From Planktothrix paucivesiculata PCC 9631 (GTDB lineage Bacteria; Cyanobacteriota; Cyanobacteriia; Cyanobacteriales; Microcoleaceae): DNA of 64,000 bases. How positions within the stretch are numbered: position 1 is the first letter of the stretch; every line of letters begins with the position of its first letter. Below, piece by piece: positions 25,877 through 35,644 of the stretch. The notes beneath the pieces were generated by a model. It worked only from the letters and a program-made list of their open reading frames with translations, was not told where the DNA came from and made no database searches. The stretch lies in assembly GCF_900009265.2 (NCBI RefSeq), contig NZ_LR735018.1:566218-630217 (forward strand). Reading direction: 5' to 3'. Made by a program: the position numbers and the translations under genes.

Positions 25877-27361
25877 TTAAATTCCAAATAGCGATTTCAT
25901 TCGCTCTCTGATCCAGACCAGGGGATTGATTTCTAAATCTTCTTCTTCCCCTAATACTCCCATTTCTCTTAATAGTTGTTGACGTTCAACTAATTCCTGT
26001 TTGCGTTCCACTAATTTTTCTGCAATTTGGTCAGCAACTTGGGGATATTTAGAAAGAAAATAATGAAATACATTGCGATCGACTACAAATAAAATAGTTG
26101 TTTCCAAGGTTCTCACCGCCGCCGTGCGGGGGATTCCCATAATTAAAGCCAGTTCCCCAAAAAAGTCTCCAGCTTGTAAATTTCTAATCTGTTTATCGAG
26201 TTTTTCTGATAGAATTTCTACGGAACCTGAAAGAATAATATGAAACGCATCTCCTGGATCTCCTTCATGGAAAATAAAAGCCCCAGGAATAACCGTTTCT
26301 CGATACCCTTGTTCAATTAATCCTAATAATTCTAATTCGGTAAAATGTTCAAAATAAACTACTTTTCTTAATAAATCTGCTAGGGATATATGATTGATAG
26401 ATTCTAGTTCTAAGCCTTGAGAATCTTCAATTGTTTGAATCGGAAAAGCTTGGGGTTGAGATGGAGCATCAACAGCAGCAGGATGGGTATTAAAAATCAT
26501 TCGTAGGTCTTCAGGATTTTTAATCCATAAATCTCTTTGGGGTAGAGGAATAGTAATATTGTTTTTTTTAAAAGCATTTTCAATCATATAGTTTAAGGCA
26601 CTTTGAATCGGAAGTCTAGCTTTAGGTTGATCAATCCAAACCAAGAGTTCAAAATTAATACAATCATCTTCAAAACTTCTTAACCAAACTTGAGGAGCCG
26701 GATAGGATAAAACCCTCGATTCTTGACGGGCAACGGCCAATAAAACTTCAGTTACTAACACCGGATCACTTCCGTAAGCAACGGGGATTTTAATATGAAT
26801 TCGACTATTAATATTTCCATAACTCCAGTTAATAATATTGGCATTAACTAAACTTTGATTGGGTATAATAATCGAAATTCCATCATTGGTTAAAATAGTT
26901 GTGGCGCGAATAGATATTTTTTTAATATTACCTTCTAAATCATCAATTTCAATATAATCTCCGACTTTGACCGGACGTTCAATTAGTAGGATTAATCCAC
27001 TAACAAAATTCTGGAATAATCCTTGAAAACCCAAACCAATTCCAATCCCTAAACCTCCGGCTAAGAAGGTTAAAGATCGAATATCTAAACCACAGGCTTG
27101 AGGAACAATAATAAACCCTAATGAAATAACAAAATAATAAAAAATTGTGGCGATCGCTTCTCGACTTCCTTCATCAAATCCCCATTTAATCAATAATTTA
27201 TCTCGGAGCCAGTTTGTCACTAATCGAGCTAAAAAAATAACGACTAATAGTGATATAATTACTGTAATAATTAAACTGACTGAAATTGTAATTTCACCGA
27301 TTCTAATGGGTTGGGTAAAAATTCTATATAAAAATTGTATAATTTTCTGAATAATTGTCAT
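25877..27361 (-). CDS. MscS-type channel with C-terminal cyclic-nucleotide-binding domain
   Basis: The 494-residue membrane protein has about three or four membrane spans in residues 15-115. The pore-helix/beta region LTFLAGGLGIGIGLGFQG, then FVSGLILLIERPVKVGDYIE and TNDGISIIIPNQSLVNANII, is characteristic of MscS. Residues about 345-460 are a cNMP-binding beta-roll with GDFFGELALIMGIPRTAAVR, the phosphate-binding cassette. The combination is known among bacterial cyclic-nucleotide-gated MscS-like channels. The gene ends about 45 bp from the repeat cluster and has an STRR block just before its start. Confidence 0.93.
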   Translation of the reverse strand: MTIIQKIIQFLYRIFTQPIRIGEITISVSLIITVIISLLVVIFLARLVTNWLRDKLLIKWGFDEGSREAIATIFYYFVISLGFIIVPQACGLDIRSLTFLAGGLGIGIGLGFQGLFQNFVSGLILLIERPVKVGDYIEIDDLEGNIKKISIRATTILTNDGISIIIPNQSLVNANIINWSYGNINSRIHIKIPVAYGSDPVLVTEVLLAVARQESRVLSYPAPQVWLRSFEDDCINFELLVWIDQPKARLPIQSALNYMIENAFKKNNITIPLPQRDLWIKNPEDLRMIFNTHPAAVDAPSQPQAFPIQTIEDSQGLELESINHISLADLLRKVVYFEHFTELELLGLIEQGYRETVIPGAFIFHEGDPGDAFHIILSGSVEILSEKLDKQIRNLQAGDFFGELALIMGIPRTAAVRTLETTILFVVDRNVFHYFLSKYPQVADQIAEKLVERKQELVERQQLLREMGVLGEEEDLEINPLVWIRERMKSLFGI

Positions 27362-27365
27362 GGCA

Positions 27366-27402
27366 GGGAATAGGTAATGGGTAATGGGTAATGGGTAATA
27401 GT
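27366..27402 (+). repeat. STRR GGGTAAT block at the 5' side of the MscS gene
   Basis: About four tandem GGTAATG/GGAATAG-type heptamers lie directly upstream of the channel start codon, in its presumed 5' leader. Confidence 0.85.
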
Positions 27403-27527
27403 GATGAATTTTCGAGTGTTATAATAAGAACACCAATAATTATTCTATCTTTGTGTAAAACTTTTTATCTATTCCCCATTCCCTCTCTTAACAAGAAATT
27501 TAGCATAATAAGTACAAAAAAACCAAT

Positions 27528-28340
27528 ATGACTACATTTCAATTAATTATTTTAGTAGGTACGGGATTAATTGCTGGAATTTTAGCGGGATTTTTAGGAA
27601 TAGGGGGTGGCACGGTTTTAGTCCCCTTATTAGTCGCATTAGGATATACACCTGTTCAAGCAGTGGCGACCAGTAGTTTATCCATTGTGATCACGGCTAT
27701 TTCTGGAAGTTTTCAAAATTGGCGCATGGGATATCTGAGTTTAAATAAAGTGATTGGAATAGGATTTCCTTCGGTATTAACGGCACAAATCGGGGTATTT
27801 TTGGCGGGAATATTTTCTCCAAGATTATTATTATTTTTATTTGGCTGTTTATTGTTATTAAATGTTTATTTGGTAGAAGTTCGTAAACAAATAACAGCTA
27901 AGAAAAAACAACGGGAAGAACAACAAACCTCTGAATCTACTATAAATTCCGAGAATAATATTCGATTTAATCCGGTTTTTTCTCGAATTTTAACCGGAAG
28001 TTCCGCCGGAATTTTAGCGGGATTATTTGGCGTGGGTGGAGGAATTATTATGGTTCCTTTGCAAATATTACTATTAGGAGAAACCATTAAAGTTGCTATT
28101 CAAACCAGTTTAGGCGTGATTATGATTACGGCTATTTCTGCTTGTATTGGACACGCAACTCAAGGGAATGTATTATGGATTCCAGGAATTATTTTAGGCT
28201 TAGGCGGATTATTAGGTGTGCAGATTAGCACCCGATTTTTACCCAAATTATCCGATCAAACCGTGACTATAATGTTTAAAATATTTTTAATTATCCTCTC
28301 AATTTATATCTTTAAACAAGCCTATATACAACCTTCTTAG
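27528..28340 (+). CDS. TauE/SafE-family membrane permease
   Basis: The 270-residue protein has about eight membrane spans and the duplicated family signature: LIAGILAGFLGIGGGTVLVP near the start and SSAGILAGLFGVGGGIIMVP in the second half. The family exports small anions such as sulfite or organosulfonates, but the substrate cannot be inferred here. It lies divergent from the MscS gene and converges on murE, with a hairpin and a 94-bp inverted-repeat element between. Confidence 0.93.
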   Translation: MTTFQLIILVGTGLIAGILAGFLGIGGGTVLVPLLVALGYTPVQAVATSSLSIVITAISGSFQNWRMGYLSLNKVIGIGFPSVLTAQIGVFLAGIFSPRLLLFLFGCLLLLNVYLVEVRKQITAKKKQREEQQTSESTINSENNIRFNPVFSRILTGSSAGILAGLFGVGGGIIMVPLQILLLGETIKVAIQTSLGVIMITAISACIGHATQGNVLWIPGIILGLGGLLGVQISTRFLPKLSDQTVTIMFKIFLIILSIYIFKQAYIQPS

Positions 28341-28342
28341 TA

Positions 28343-28356
28343 ACCCCTTCAGGGGT
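28343..28356 (+). terminator. Short ACCCC-TTCA-GGGGT hairpin after the permease gene
   Basis: A 5-bp GC-rich stem with loop TTCA lies 2 bp after the stop codon and is followed by GTTT. It is a weak terminator candidate. A related CCCTTCAGGG hairpin ends the DUF3181 gene at 36825. Confidence 0.5.
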
Positions 28357-28404
28357 GTTTCAGAACTTGGGAAAAATACCACAAAAACTCGGTTTAATAG
28401 AGAG

Positions 28405-28498
28405 TAGATGGTCATAAAAATTTAGTTGCCGCTGTTTTAGCTCTCGCTTAAGAGCGCTGAAGCGCAACAACGAGAAGAACAAATTTTATGACCATCTA
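28405..28498. repeat. 94-bp inverted-repeat (MITE-like) element
   Basis: TAGATGGTCATAAAAATTT at the left end and AAATTTTATGACCATCTA at the right end form near-perfect terminal inverted repeats of about 18 bp. The interior has further GCTCTCGCTTAAGAGC-type symmetry. It sits between two convergent genes and holds no reading frame. Confidence 0.7.
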
Positions 28499-28522
28499 GT
28501 GACTTGGTTGATTTTTCTTATG

Positions 28523-30016
28523 TTATTTCATGCGAATAGCTAAAGCATTCCGGGCTTGTTCTCGATCATCAAAATGAATTTTTTCAGTCCCCAAAATTTG
28601 ATAATCTTCGTGACCTTTTCCCGCAATTAATACCCCATCTCCGGGTTGCGCCTCCAGAATAGCCGTATGAATGGCTTTAGCCCGATCTGCAATTACAATC
28701 GGTTTGATACTGTCAGGAATTCCGGCTAAAACATCTTGTAAAATCTGTTCCGGGTCTTCCGTCCGGGGATTATCCGAAGTCACAACCGCAACATCTGCTA
28801 ATTCTGCCCCAATTTTCCCCATTTTCGGGCGTTTAGTCCGATCGCGATCGCCCCCACAACCAAAGACACAAATCATCCGACCCGGAATAAACGGACGGGA
28901 CGCCTTGAGCAAATTCTCCAAACTGTCGGGGGTGTGAGCATAATCCACAATCACACTAATATCCTGATCCGGGCTAATTTGTACCCGTTCCATCCGTCCG
29001 GGAACCCCCTGAAACTGAGCAGTTTTATCGACAATGGTAGTTAAATCTAATCCTAAACTTAACCCCGCCCCGACCGCCGCCAACAGGTTAGATAAATTAT
29101 ATTGACCGACCAAAGGTAAATCAAATTCCGCCTCTCCTTGAGGAGTATGGAGAACACCTTTAACCCCCGTGGGTTGGTAGGAAAGTTGATCCGCCCAGAG
29201 ATCGGCCGTCGAGTCACTGGTGCTATAACTCCACGCCCTATCCCCCAATTGGGCAATTAACCTTTGACCATAGGGATCATCGGCGTTAATAATCCCTCGA
29301 CCCTTGAGATAGTCGGGACTAAATAATCGGGATTTCGCCGCAAAATAATCCTCCATCGTCGGGTGATAGTCCAAATGATCCTGGGTCAAATTGGTAAATA
29401 CGGCTACTTGAAACGGACAACCGAGAACCCGTCCCTGGTCTAACGCATGGGAACTGACTTCCATCGCCCCGAACTCACATCCGGCGGCTACGGCCTGGGC
29501 CAGTTGTCCCTGTAATTCTACGGAGAAGGGGGTGGTATGGGTGGCCGTTTCTTGAAATCCGGGCCAACGGGCGTAGAGGGTTCCCAGTAAGGCCGTGGGA
29601 TGGTTACTATTGCTGAGGAGAAATTCAATTAAATGGGTGGTTGTGGTTTTCCCATTGGTTCCTGTTACCCCTACCAGGCGCAATTTTTCCCCTGGATAGT
29701 CATAAAAAGCCGTGGCAATTTTAGCGCAGGCTTGGGTCATATCATCGGTGGGAATAATGCAGGGCTGTTCGGCGGTAATCCGGTCTTGAGTTTTTTCGGC
29801 GGCGGTTTGGGAGATAATGGCCGCGACTGCACCAGAAGCGATCGCACTCGGCCAAAAGTCCCCGCCATCCACCCGGGTTCCAGGCATTCCTAGGAATAAA
29901 TCCCCCGGTTGACAAGCGATGGAGTTTGTCGTTAACCCCTTAACTTCTTGTTCTAAGGCGGGGTGAGACTCGGACGCTGATATCCCAACTTTTACCAGTA
30001 ACTCTTTGAGTTTCAT
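28523..30016 (-). CDS. murE: UDP-MurNAc-tripeptide synthetase MurE
   Basis: This Mur ligase adds meso-diaminopimelate to UDP-MurNAc-L-Ala-D-Glu in peptidoglycan synthesis. The ATP-binding loop is GVTGTNGKTTTTHLIEF, the catalytic region is ILDxAH-type VIVDYAHTPDSLENLL, and DNPRTEDPEQIL gives the DNPR motif diagnostic of meso-DAP specificity. The ATG at 30016 gives 497 residues and a GGAG about 9 nt upstream; a TTG three codons earlier would be too close to that site. Divisome neighbours are absent. Confidence 0.97.
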   Translation of the reverse strand: MKLKELLVKVGISASESHPALEQEVKGLTTNSIACQPGDLFLGMPGTRVDGGDFWPSAIASGAVAAIISQTAAEKTQDRITAEQPCIIPTDDMTQACAKIATAFYDYPGEKLRLVGVTGTNGKTTTTHLIEFLLSNSNHPTALLGTLYARWPGFQETATHTTPFSVELQGQLAQAVAAGCEFGAMEVSSHALDQGRVLGCPFQVAVFTNLTQDHLDYHPTMEDYFAAKSRLFSPDYLKGRGIINADDPYGQRLIAQLGDRAWSYSTSDSTADLWADQLSYQPTGVKGVLHTPQGEAEFDLPLVGQYNLSNLLAAVGAGLSLGLDLTTIVDKTAQFQGVPGRMERVQISPDQDISVIVDYAHTPDSLENLLKASRPFIPGRMICVFGCGGDRDRTKRPKMGKIGAELADVAVVTSDNPRTEDPEQILQDVLAGIPDSIKPIVIADRAKAIHTAILEAQPGDGVLIAGKGHEDYQILGTEKIHFDDREQARNALAIRMK

Positions 30017-30128
30017 TGGTTGCAACTCCTGACAACGGGACTGAATTTACTGCATCATAGCAACGATAGGGGCAGATATTAGAGGAAATCCGCCTTCCTA
30101 GACTCTATTGAGTTATTTTTGCTGGCTA

Positions 30129-30836
30129 TTATTTCAATAAATCCTCAATTAAATTTACTAAATTTTCATCTATTTCTAAAGGTGAAATTAAATCAAATTT
30201 AACGGTCGGGAATTGGGCAGAAAACCGTTGAATTGATTGGGCGATCGCATCGCTGATCCCACCGGAAAACATAAAATAAGGAATAATTCCAATTCGATCA
30301 ACTGCCGATGAAATTAACCCTTGAATTTGGGTTTCTAAATTAGGAGAAACCGACCAATAGGCAGGAATTGCGCCGATTTGAGTTGCTAACTGTTCAATGG
30401 GTTGATTTCCCCCTAAATGGCGACTGCCATGGGCAATTAAAATCCAATGATCAGTTTCAACCGTTGCCATTTTTGTAGTGATCCAAGGGGCTAAACGATT
30501 GATTTGAGAACCGAAATAGGGTAATAAATTGAGTTGAATGTCCGGGCCGAGTGTTCGCTGGGCGATCGCCACTTCTTCGGGCAGATCCGCCTGAACATGA
30601 ACACCCGCAGATAAAAATAAGGGCAAAATTTGTACTTGGGAATATCCCCGAGACCGACTTAACTGGGCAAACTCTTGAATCTGTTGGTGGAGTTGAAGGG
30701 GGGCTAATTCTAAGGTGGCAGTGCCAACCAAAGAACAGCCCGAACGTTGCCCCAGGTGTTCAGCCAATTGATTTAGAGCTTCTTGGGGACGAGGATCACG
30801 GCTACCGTGAGCAACCAGCAAAGATGGAGATAACAA
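30129..30836 (-). CDS. CbiX/SirB-type sirohydrochlorin chelatase
   Basis: The 235-residue product has two CbiX-like halves, each with a His motif: LLVAHGSRDPRPQEALNQLA near residue 7 and WILIAHGSRHLGG in the second half. QVQILPLFLSAGVHVQADLP and IGIIPYFMFSGGI are further family signatures. These enzymes insert Fe or Co into sirohydrochlorin for siroheme or cobalamin; the metal cannot be assigned from sequence. It lies 113 bp upstream of murE on the same strand. Confidence 0.88.
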   Translation of the reverse strand: MLSPSLLVAHGSRDPRPQEALNQLAEHLGQRSGCSLVGTATLELAPLQLHQQIQEFAQLSRSRGYSQVQILPLFLSAGVHVQADLPEEVAIAQRTLGPDIQLNLLPYFGSQINRLAPWITTKMATVETDHWILIAHGSRHLGGNQPIEQLATQIGAIPAYWSVSPNLETQIQGLISSAVDRIGIIPYFMFSGGISDAIAQSIQRFSAQFPTVKFDLISPLEIDENLVNLIEDLLK

Positions 30837-30970
30837 GGGTTAGGGTTATGCAGTTAACGATTGATATTGTATCGAAGATTGCTCAACTTCACCGAACTTG
30901 AGAATAGAAAACCTATACAAAAATTTTTTTTTTAAAGTTGGTGATAATTCTATCATTCCAAAACCATCGA

Positions 30971-31165
30971 CTACAGATCGACTAACTTCACCCAACCTCT
31001 ACGGACATTGTAAAGCAGTCGGTTAATAATTGCTTTTTCGTCTTCGGTCAGGCTATCCCCCAAAATGGCGGATCTCAGATGTTGGCGATCGGTACGAGTC
31101 ACCACACTAGAAAACATAATTTGACCAAAAAGCTCCTCAAGTGGGACGGGACAGTATGCCATCAT
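30971..31165 (-). CDS. Conserved 64-residue cyanobacterial protein
   Basis: This small soluble protein contains YCPVPLEELFGQIMFSS, VVTRTDRQHLRSAIL and a C-terminal helix ending RRGWVKLVDL. I recall this as a widely conserved cyanobacterial hypothetical family but know no function. The first two codons are both ATG, so the start may be at 31165 or 31162. A palindrome at 31191-31214 lies just upstream. Confidence 0.75.
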   Translation of the reverse strand: MMAYCPVPLEELFGQIMFSSVVTRTDRQHLRSAILGDSLTEDEKAIINRLLYNVRRGWVKLVDL

Positions 31166-31527
31166 GAATTACCTCTACTTAGAATGGCTTGCTCAAAGAT
31201 TAATCTTTGTGAGCTTGTATAGATCAATTATGAACTTTTTGTACAGAATGTTAAGTGATTCAAAGGGATGTAAAGTTGTGATTCATTGGCATAATTTTTG
31301 TGATTTGAGTCAATGTCCAGTGCCAGCGTCCTCGCTCCCCCACAGTCAACCGTCAACCGTTAAGCTGTTTCTGCATTTAAATGATATAGCGAGGACGCTC
31401 ACACTACAGAGTTGCCGGATTTAGGAATCAGCATTTAAACAATATATTCTCAGACAGCGAGGCGGCTCGTACCCCAAGAGTTGCAGGAAAATTTAGATGG
31501 GCTGCCGATCAACACTCAACCGTCAAC
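31166..31527. other. Intergenic region with palindromes, no convincing gene
   Basis: A near-palindrome (GCTCAAAGATTA/TAATCTTTGTGAGC) lies at 31191-31214, in the leader of the 64-residue gene. GCGTCCTCGCT at about 31327 is repeated inverted as AGCGAGGACGC at about 31389, delimiting a roughly 73-bp snap-back unit. The + strand frame open through part of this area has no family features or Shine-Dalgarno and is not called. Confidence 0.6.
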
Positions 31528-32448
31528 CTACAAACATTTTTCCAACGTAGCCACAACTGATTGAGATAAACTCGGCAAATCATAGCCACCTTCGAGTCCA
31601 AAGACAATTTTAGAAGTCAGTTGTAGACAGTATTCGGTAAAAACTCCATAATCCTCTGGTTGTAGGGCAATACTCGCTAAGGGATCATCCGCGTTGGCAT
31701 CATACCCGGCACTGACGATCAGCAAATCTGGCTGAAACTGCTGTAAAAAGGGCATAATATAACCTTCAAACGCGGGTTTATATAACCCCATCGTGCTACC
31801 CGGAGACATGGGAATATTCAGAACATTATTGTGAGAGCCAAATTCATCCCCATATCCTGTCCCCGGATAACAAGGGGACTGATGTAACGAACAATAGGCA
31901 ATCTGAGCATTATTTTCCACTAAATCTTGAGTTCCATTCCCATGATGGACATCCCAATCTAAAATCGCCACCTTCTTAATTCCTGGTTTTTTCAGGGCGT
32001 AATAGGCCGCGATCGCTGCATTAGAAAATAAACAAAATCCCATCCCCCGATCTCTTTCGGCATGATGTCCGGGGGGACGAGCTAAAACAAAAGCCGGACG
32101 ACCCGTATCCAAAACCCGATCCACCCCATCCAACCAACCACTCACCGCCAAGAGTGCCACATCATAACTTTCCGCCGACATGGGAGTATCCCCATCCAAA
32201 TAACCACCACCCCGATCTGCGATCGCTTTGACTTGCTGAATATGGGCCGCAGTATGCACCTTTTCCAATAGCTTGATTAAAGAGTCCAGGCGATCGGCCA
32301 CCGGAGTCGGCTGTTCCCACCGTAACTGTTCCGTCCAAGGTACGGATTTGAGAGCGTTCACAATCGCCGTTAACCGTTCTGGCCGTTCTGGATGGAACAA
32401 TCCCGTCTTATGGTTGAGGAATTCGTCAGAATAAATAACTGTTAGCAT
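31528..32448 (-). CDS. Histone-deacetylase-family amidohydrolase
   Basis: The 306-residue product has the complete class II HDAC-like active site: RPPGHHAERDRGMGFCLFSN with the His pair, ILDWDVHHGNGTQ with zinc-ligand Asp/His, SAGYDANADDPL with the second Asp, and GLEGGYDLPSL at the end. Bacterial relatives act on acetylpolyamines, acetoin metabolism or protein acetyl-lysine; the substrate is not readable. It is transcribed divergently from gyrA. The start at 32448 is the only early ATG. Confidence 0.93.
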   Translation of the reverse strand: MLTVIYSDEFLNHKTGLFHPERPERLTAIVNALKSVPWTEQLRWEQPTPVADRLDSLIKLLEKVHTAAHIQQVKAIADRGGGYLDGDTPMSAESYDVALLAVSGWLDGVDRVLDTGRPAFVLARPPGHHAERDRGMGFCLFSNAAIAAYYALKKPGIKKVAILDWDVHHGNGTQDLVENNAQIAYCSLHQSPCYPGTGYGDEFGSHNNVLNIPMSPGSTMGLYKPAFEGYIMPFLQQFQPDLLIVSAGYDANADDPLASIALQPEDYGVFTEYCLQLTSKIVFGLEGGYDLPSLSQSVVATLEKCL

Positions 32449-32544
32449 TTGTCAAGAGTTTTTTCAATTTTAAATCCCAGATTTTACCCCCAATCAGAAG
32501 GCAAATTATGGTAGAATTTTAAGCATTAGTCACTGATTTTAGAA

Positions 32545-32568
32545 CCCCTACCGAAAGGGATTTTTTTT
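32545..32568 (+). terminator. Weak hairpin with T8 tract in the gyrA leader
   Basis: CCCT and AGGG form a short stem followed by eight T residues, 60 bp before the gyrA start on the coding strand. It could be a leader attenuator or chance; the stem is only 4-5 bp. Confidence 0.35.
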
Positions 32569-32627
32569 CTATTAATATTTTCGGTTAAATGTGACTAATT
32601 TTAAATTGTAATGGAGTTTTTGAAGGT

Positions 32628-35327
32628 ATGAGTACCTCTGAGTCGAGAATTGTCCCGACGGATCTGAGAAATGAAATGCAGCAGTCCTACCTAGAATACG
32701 CCATGAGCGTGATTGTAGGGCGGGCACTGCCAGATGCACGGGATGGTTTGAAACCCGTTCACCGTCGGATCTTGTACGCGATGAACGAACTGGGCTTAAC
32801 ACCCGATCGGCCCTTCCGTAAATGCGCCCGTGTGGTGGGGGAGGTACTCGGTAAATATCACCCCCATGGGGATGTAGCCGTTTATGATGCCTTGGTGCGG
32901 ATGGCACAGGACTTTTCCATGCGCTCGCCCTTAATCAACGGCCATGGTAACTTTGGCTCAGTCGATAACGATCCTCCCGCGGCCATGCGGTATACGGAAT
33001 GCCGTCTACAAGCTCTAACCAGTGATTCCCTCCTGCGAGATATCGATTCAGAAACCGTTGCCTTTGGCGATAACTTCGATGGCTCTCAACAGGAACCCTT
33101 AGTTTTACCCGCACGAATTCCCCAATTACTATTAAATGGATCTTCGGGAATTGCTGTGGGGATGGCGACTAATATTCCCCCTCACAATTTAGGAGAATTA
33201 ATCGATGGTTTACTGGCATTAATTCATAATCCTGAGATTACTATTGCCGAATTAATGCGCCATATTCCGGGCCCAGATTTTCCCACCGGAGCGCAAATTT
33301 TAGGCACATCGGGCATTAAAGAAGCCTATAACGATGGTCGGGGTTCGATTACGATGCGCGGGGTTGCTACCATTGAAACCATCGAACATAAAGGTAGACC
33401 CGATCGAGAAGCAATTATTGTCACCCAATTGCCTTATCAAACCAATAAAGCGGCGATGATTGAACGCATTGCTGAAATGGTGAATGATAAGAAATTAGAG
33501 GGAATTTCCGATATTCGGGATGAAAGCGATCGCGATGGAATGCGGATCGTAATTGAACTCAAACGGGATGCTTACCCCCGAGTTATTCTTAATAACCTCT
33601 ACAAACAAACGCCCCTACAAACCAATTTTGGGGCGAATATGTTAGCCCTAGTTAATGGTCGTCCTGAAATTCTCACCCTCAAACGCTTCTTAGAAGTATT
33701 CCTGCATTTCCGAGAACAAACTATCCGCAAACGCACGGAATATGAACTTAGAAAAGCCCAAGAACGGGATCATCTTTTACTGGGTTTATTAATTGCCTTA
33801 GACAATTTAGATGCAATTATTGCCTTAATTCGTCATGCGGCAGATATTCCCATCGCTAAACAAGAATTAATGACGAACTATGGGTTATCTGAACAACAAG
33901 CCGATGCAATTCTACAAATGCAATTGCGACGGTTGACCGCTTTAGAAGCCCAAAAAATTGACCAAGAACACCAAGAATTACAAATAAAAATCGCTGATTT
34001 AGAGGATATTTTAGCCCGACGAGAAAGAATTTTGGTAATCGTTGAAGATGAAGCCCTAGAAATCAAACAAAAATTTAATACCCCCCGACGTACTATTATT
34101 GAACACACAGAAGGGGAGTTAGATGATACGGATTTAATTGCCAATGAAAAAGCCTTAATTCTGTTAACAGAACAGGGCTATATGAAACGAATGCCTGTTA
34201 ATACCTTTGCTGCCCAAAGTCGAGCCACCAAAGGCAAACAAGGCACAAAAATGAAAGAGGATGATGGGGTTGAACACTTTATCACCTGTTGTGACCATGA
34301 CACGATTTTATTCTTTAGTAATCGTGGTGTAGTTTACAGTATTAGAGCCTATCAAATCCCGGCTTCATCCCGGACAGCGCGGGGGGTTCCGATTATTCAA
34401 ATGTTACCCATTCCCAAGGAAGAACGGATCACATCTATTGTTCACGTTAGCGAATTTAGCGATGATGAATATTTAGTGATGTTAACTAAAGGTGGATTTA
34501 TTAAGAAAACTCAACTCTCCGCCTTTAGTAATATTAGAACTAATGGTTTAATTGCTATTTCCTTAGAAGAAGGAGACGAATTGCGCTGGGTCAGACGGGC
34601 AAAAGTTGACGATGGTATTATCATTGGTTCCCGTCATGGCATGGCTATTCATTTTAAAGCCAATAATAAACAATTGCGACCATTAGGACGGGCAACCCGG
34701 GGCGTTAAATCCATGAAATTGAAAGGGGATGATACCTTAATCAGTATGGATATTTTGCCCAGTGCAATTATTTCTAATTTTGTGGAAGCGGAGGGAGAAG
34801 AACCTGAAACCGATGATGAATTGATGCTCACAACGGTAGAAAGTACCGAGGAAGAAAACGAACTAACCACAGCAGAAACCACTGAAGAAAACGAAACAGA
34901 AACCGAAGTAATAGCCGAGGTAAATTCTCTAGGACTATCGGTTTTAGTCATCACCGCCAGTGGTTATGGAAAAAGGGTTCCAGTGTCTCAATTCCGTCTA
35001 CAAAATCGCGCTGGAAAAGGGATTATTGCTACCAAGTTTAAACCCCATGCGAAGAAAGACGAAGTTGTGGCTTTAAAAGTTGTTGATGAAACTCAGGAAT
35101 TAATGTTAATTAGCAGTCGAGGCATTATTATTCGTCAAGTCGTGAATGCCATTCCCCTTCAGTCTCGTAGTGCTACAGGGGTTCGGGTTCAGCGTCTATA
35201 CGAGGAAGATTCCATTGCTGCGGTCGCCATTGTTCCCGCTTCCGGGGAAGAAGATGCGGAAAGTCTATCCAATTCTGAAGAATCTGGAGAATCTGGGGAG
35301 CCTGGGGAGTCTGGAGAAGAAGAATAA
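32628..35327 (+). CDS. gyrA: DNA gyrase subunit A
   Basis: The 899-residue product starts like GyrA ([20 protein letters not shown]) and has the catalytic Tyr at residue 122 in [10 protein letters not shown]. Numbering agrees with E. coli; position 83 is Val and position 87 is Asp in [12 protein letters not shown]. The GyrA box in the C-terminal pinwheel is divergent: [10 protein letters not shown] instead of the usual Q(R/K)RGG(R/K)G. About 48 acidic residues are inserted at about 718-765 between blades, and a short acidic Ser/Gly/Glu tail ends the protein. gyrB is not in the window. A dispersed-repeat hairpin follows the stop. Confidence 0.96.
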   Translation: MSTSESRIVPTDLRNEMQQSYLEYAMSVIVGRALPDARDGLKPVHRRILYAMNELGLTPDRPFRKCARVVGEVLGKYHPHGDVAVYDALVRMAQDFSMRSPLINGHGNFGSVDNDPPAAMRYTECRLQALTSDSLLRDIDSETVAFGDNFDGSQQEPLVLPARIPQLLLNGSSGIAVGMATNIPPHNLGELIDGLLALIHNPEITIAELMRHIPGPDFPTGAQILGTSGIKEAYNDGRGSITMRGVATIETIEHKGRPDREAIIVTQLPYQTNKAAMIERIAEMVNDKKLEGISDIRDESDRDGMRIVIELKRDAYPRVILNNLYKQTPLQTNFGANMLALVNGRPEILTLKRFLEVFLHFREQTIRKRTEYELRKAQERDHLLLGLLIALDNLDAIIALIRHAADIPIAKQELMTNYGLSEQQADAILQMQLRRLTALEAQKIDQEHQELQIKIADLEDILARRERILVIVEDEALEIKQKFNTPRRTIIEHTEGELDDTDLIANEKALILLTEQGYMKRMPVNTFAAQSRATKGKQGTKMKEDDGVEHFITCCDHDTILFFSNRGVVYSIRAYQIPASSRTARGVPIIQMLPIPKEERITSIVHVSEFSDDEYLVMLTKGGFIKKTQLSAFSNIRTNGLIAISLEEGDELRWVRRAKVDDGIIIGSRHGMAIHFKANNKQLRPLGRATRGVKSMKLKGDDTLISMDILPSAIISNFVEAEGEEPETDDELMLTTVESTEEENELTTAETTEENETETEVIAEVNSLGLSVLVITASGYGKRVPVSQFRLQNRAGKGIIATKFKPHAKKDEVVALKVVDETQELMLISSRGIIIRQVVNAIPLQSRSATGVRVQRLYEEDSIAAVAIVPASGEEDAESLSNSEESGESGEPGESGEEE

Positions 35328-35348
35328 AAAATAACCCCCTAACATCAG

Positions 35349-35380
35349 AAGTAGGGGCGAATGGCCGTTCGCCCCTACTT
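35349..35380. terminator. Perfect 13-bp hairpin after gyrA (dispersed GTAGGGGCGAA repeat)
   Basis: AAGTAGGGGCGAA and TTCGCCCCTACTT flank a 6-base loop. The type is a dispersed cyanobacterial palindrome; here it probably serves as the gyrA terminator, although no T tract follows. Confidence 0.7.
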
Positions 35381-35496
35381 GATTTAAGCAGACATGACAA
35401 GTTTTTGAAAAAGGGAAAAATCTATCAACCGTTCGACAAGCTCACGACGCGGCTTCTTGATAAATTTTCCCCCAAACCATATATTAAGTTATCTAA

Positions 35497-35570
35497 CGGG
35501 CTAGGAGGGATTCGAACCCCCGACACCGTGGTCCGTAGCCACGTGCTCTAGTCCACTGAGCTACAAGCCC
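35497..35570 (-). tRNA. tRNA-Arg (ACG)
   Basis: The complement folds as a 74-nt tRNA with acceptor GGGCTTG/CTAGCCC (one T-T mismatch), D-arm TAGCTCAGTGG, anticodon stem CGTGG/CCACG around CTACGGA (anticodon ACG, read as ICG) and T-arm GGGGTTCGAATCCC. CCA is not encoded. Confidence 0.95.
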
Positions 35571-35644
35571 CCGTCAGTTCAGCACAACAATCTCAAAAAT
35601 TAGCTTTTTTTGACTGCTTTATTAGCATAACACATTTTTCCCAA

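Noticed and set aside
31164-31424. An 86-residue + strand frame
   Set aside because: No family features or ribosome site; it runs through palindromic repeat sequence upstream of the 64-residue gene.
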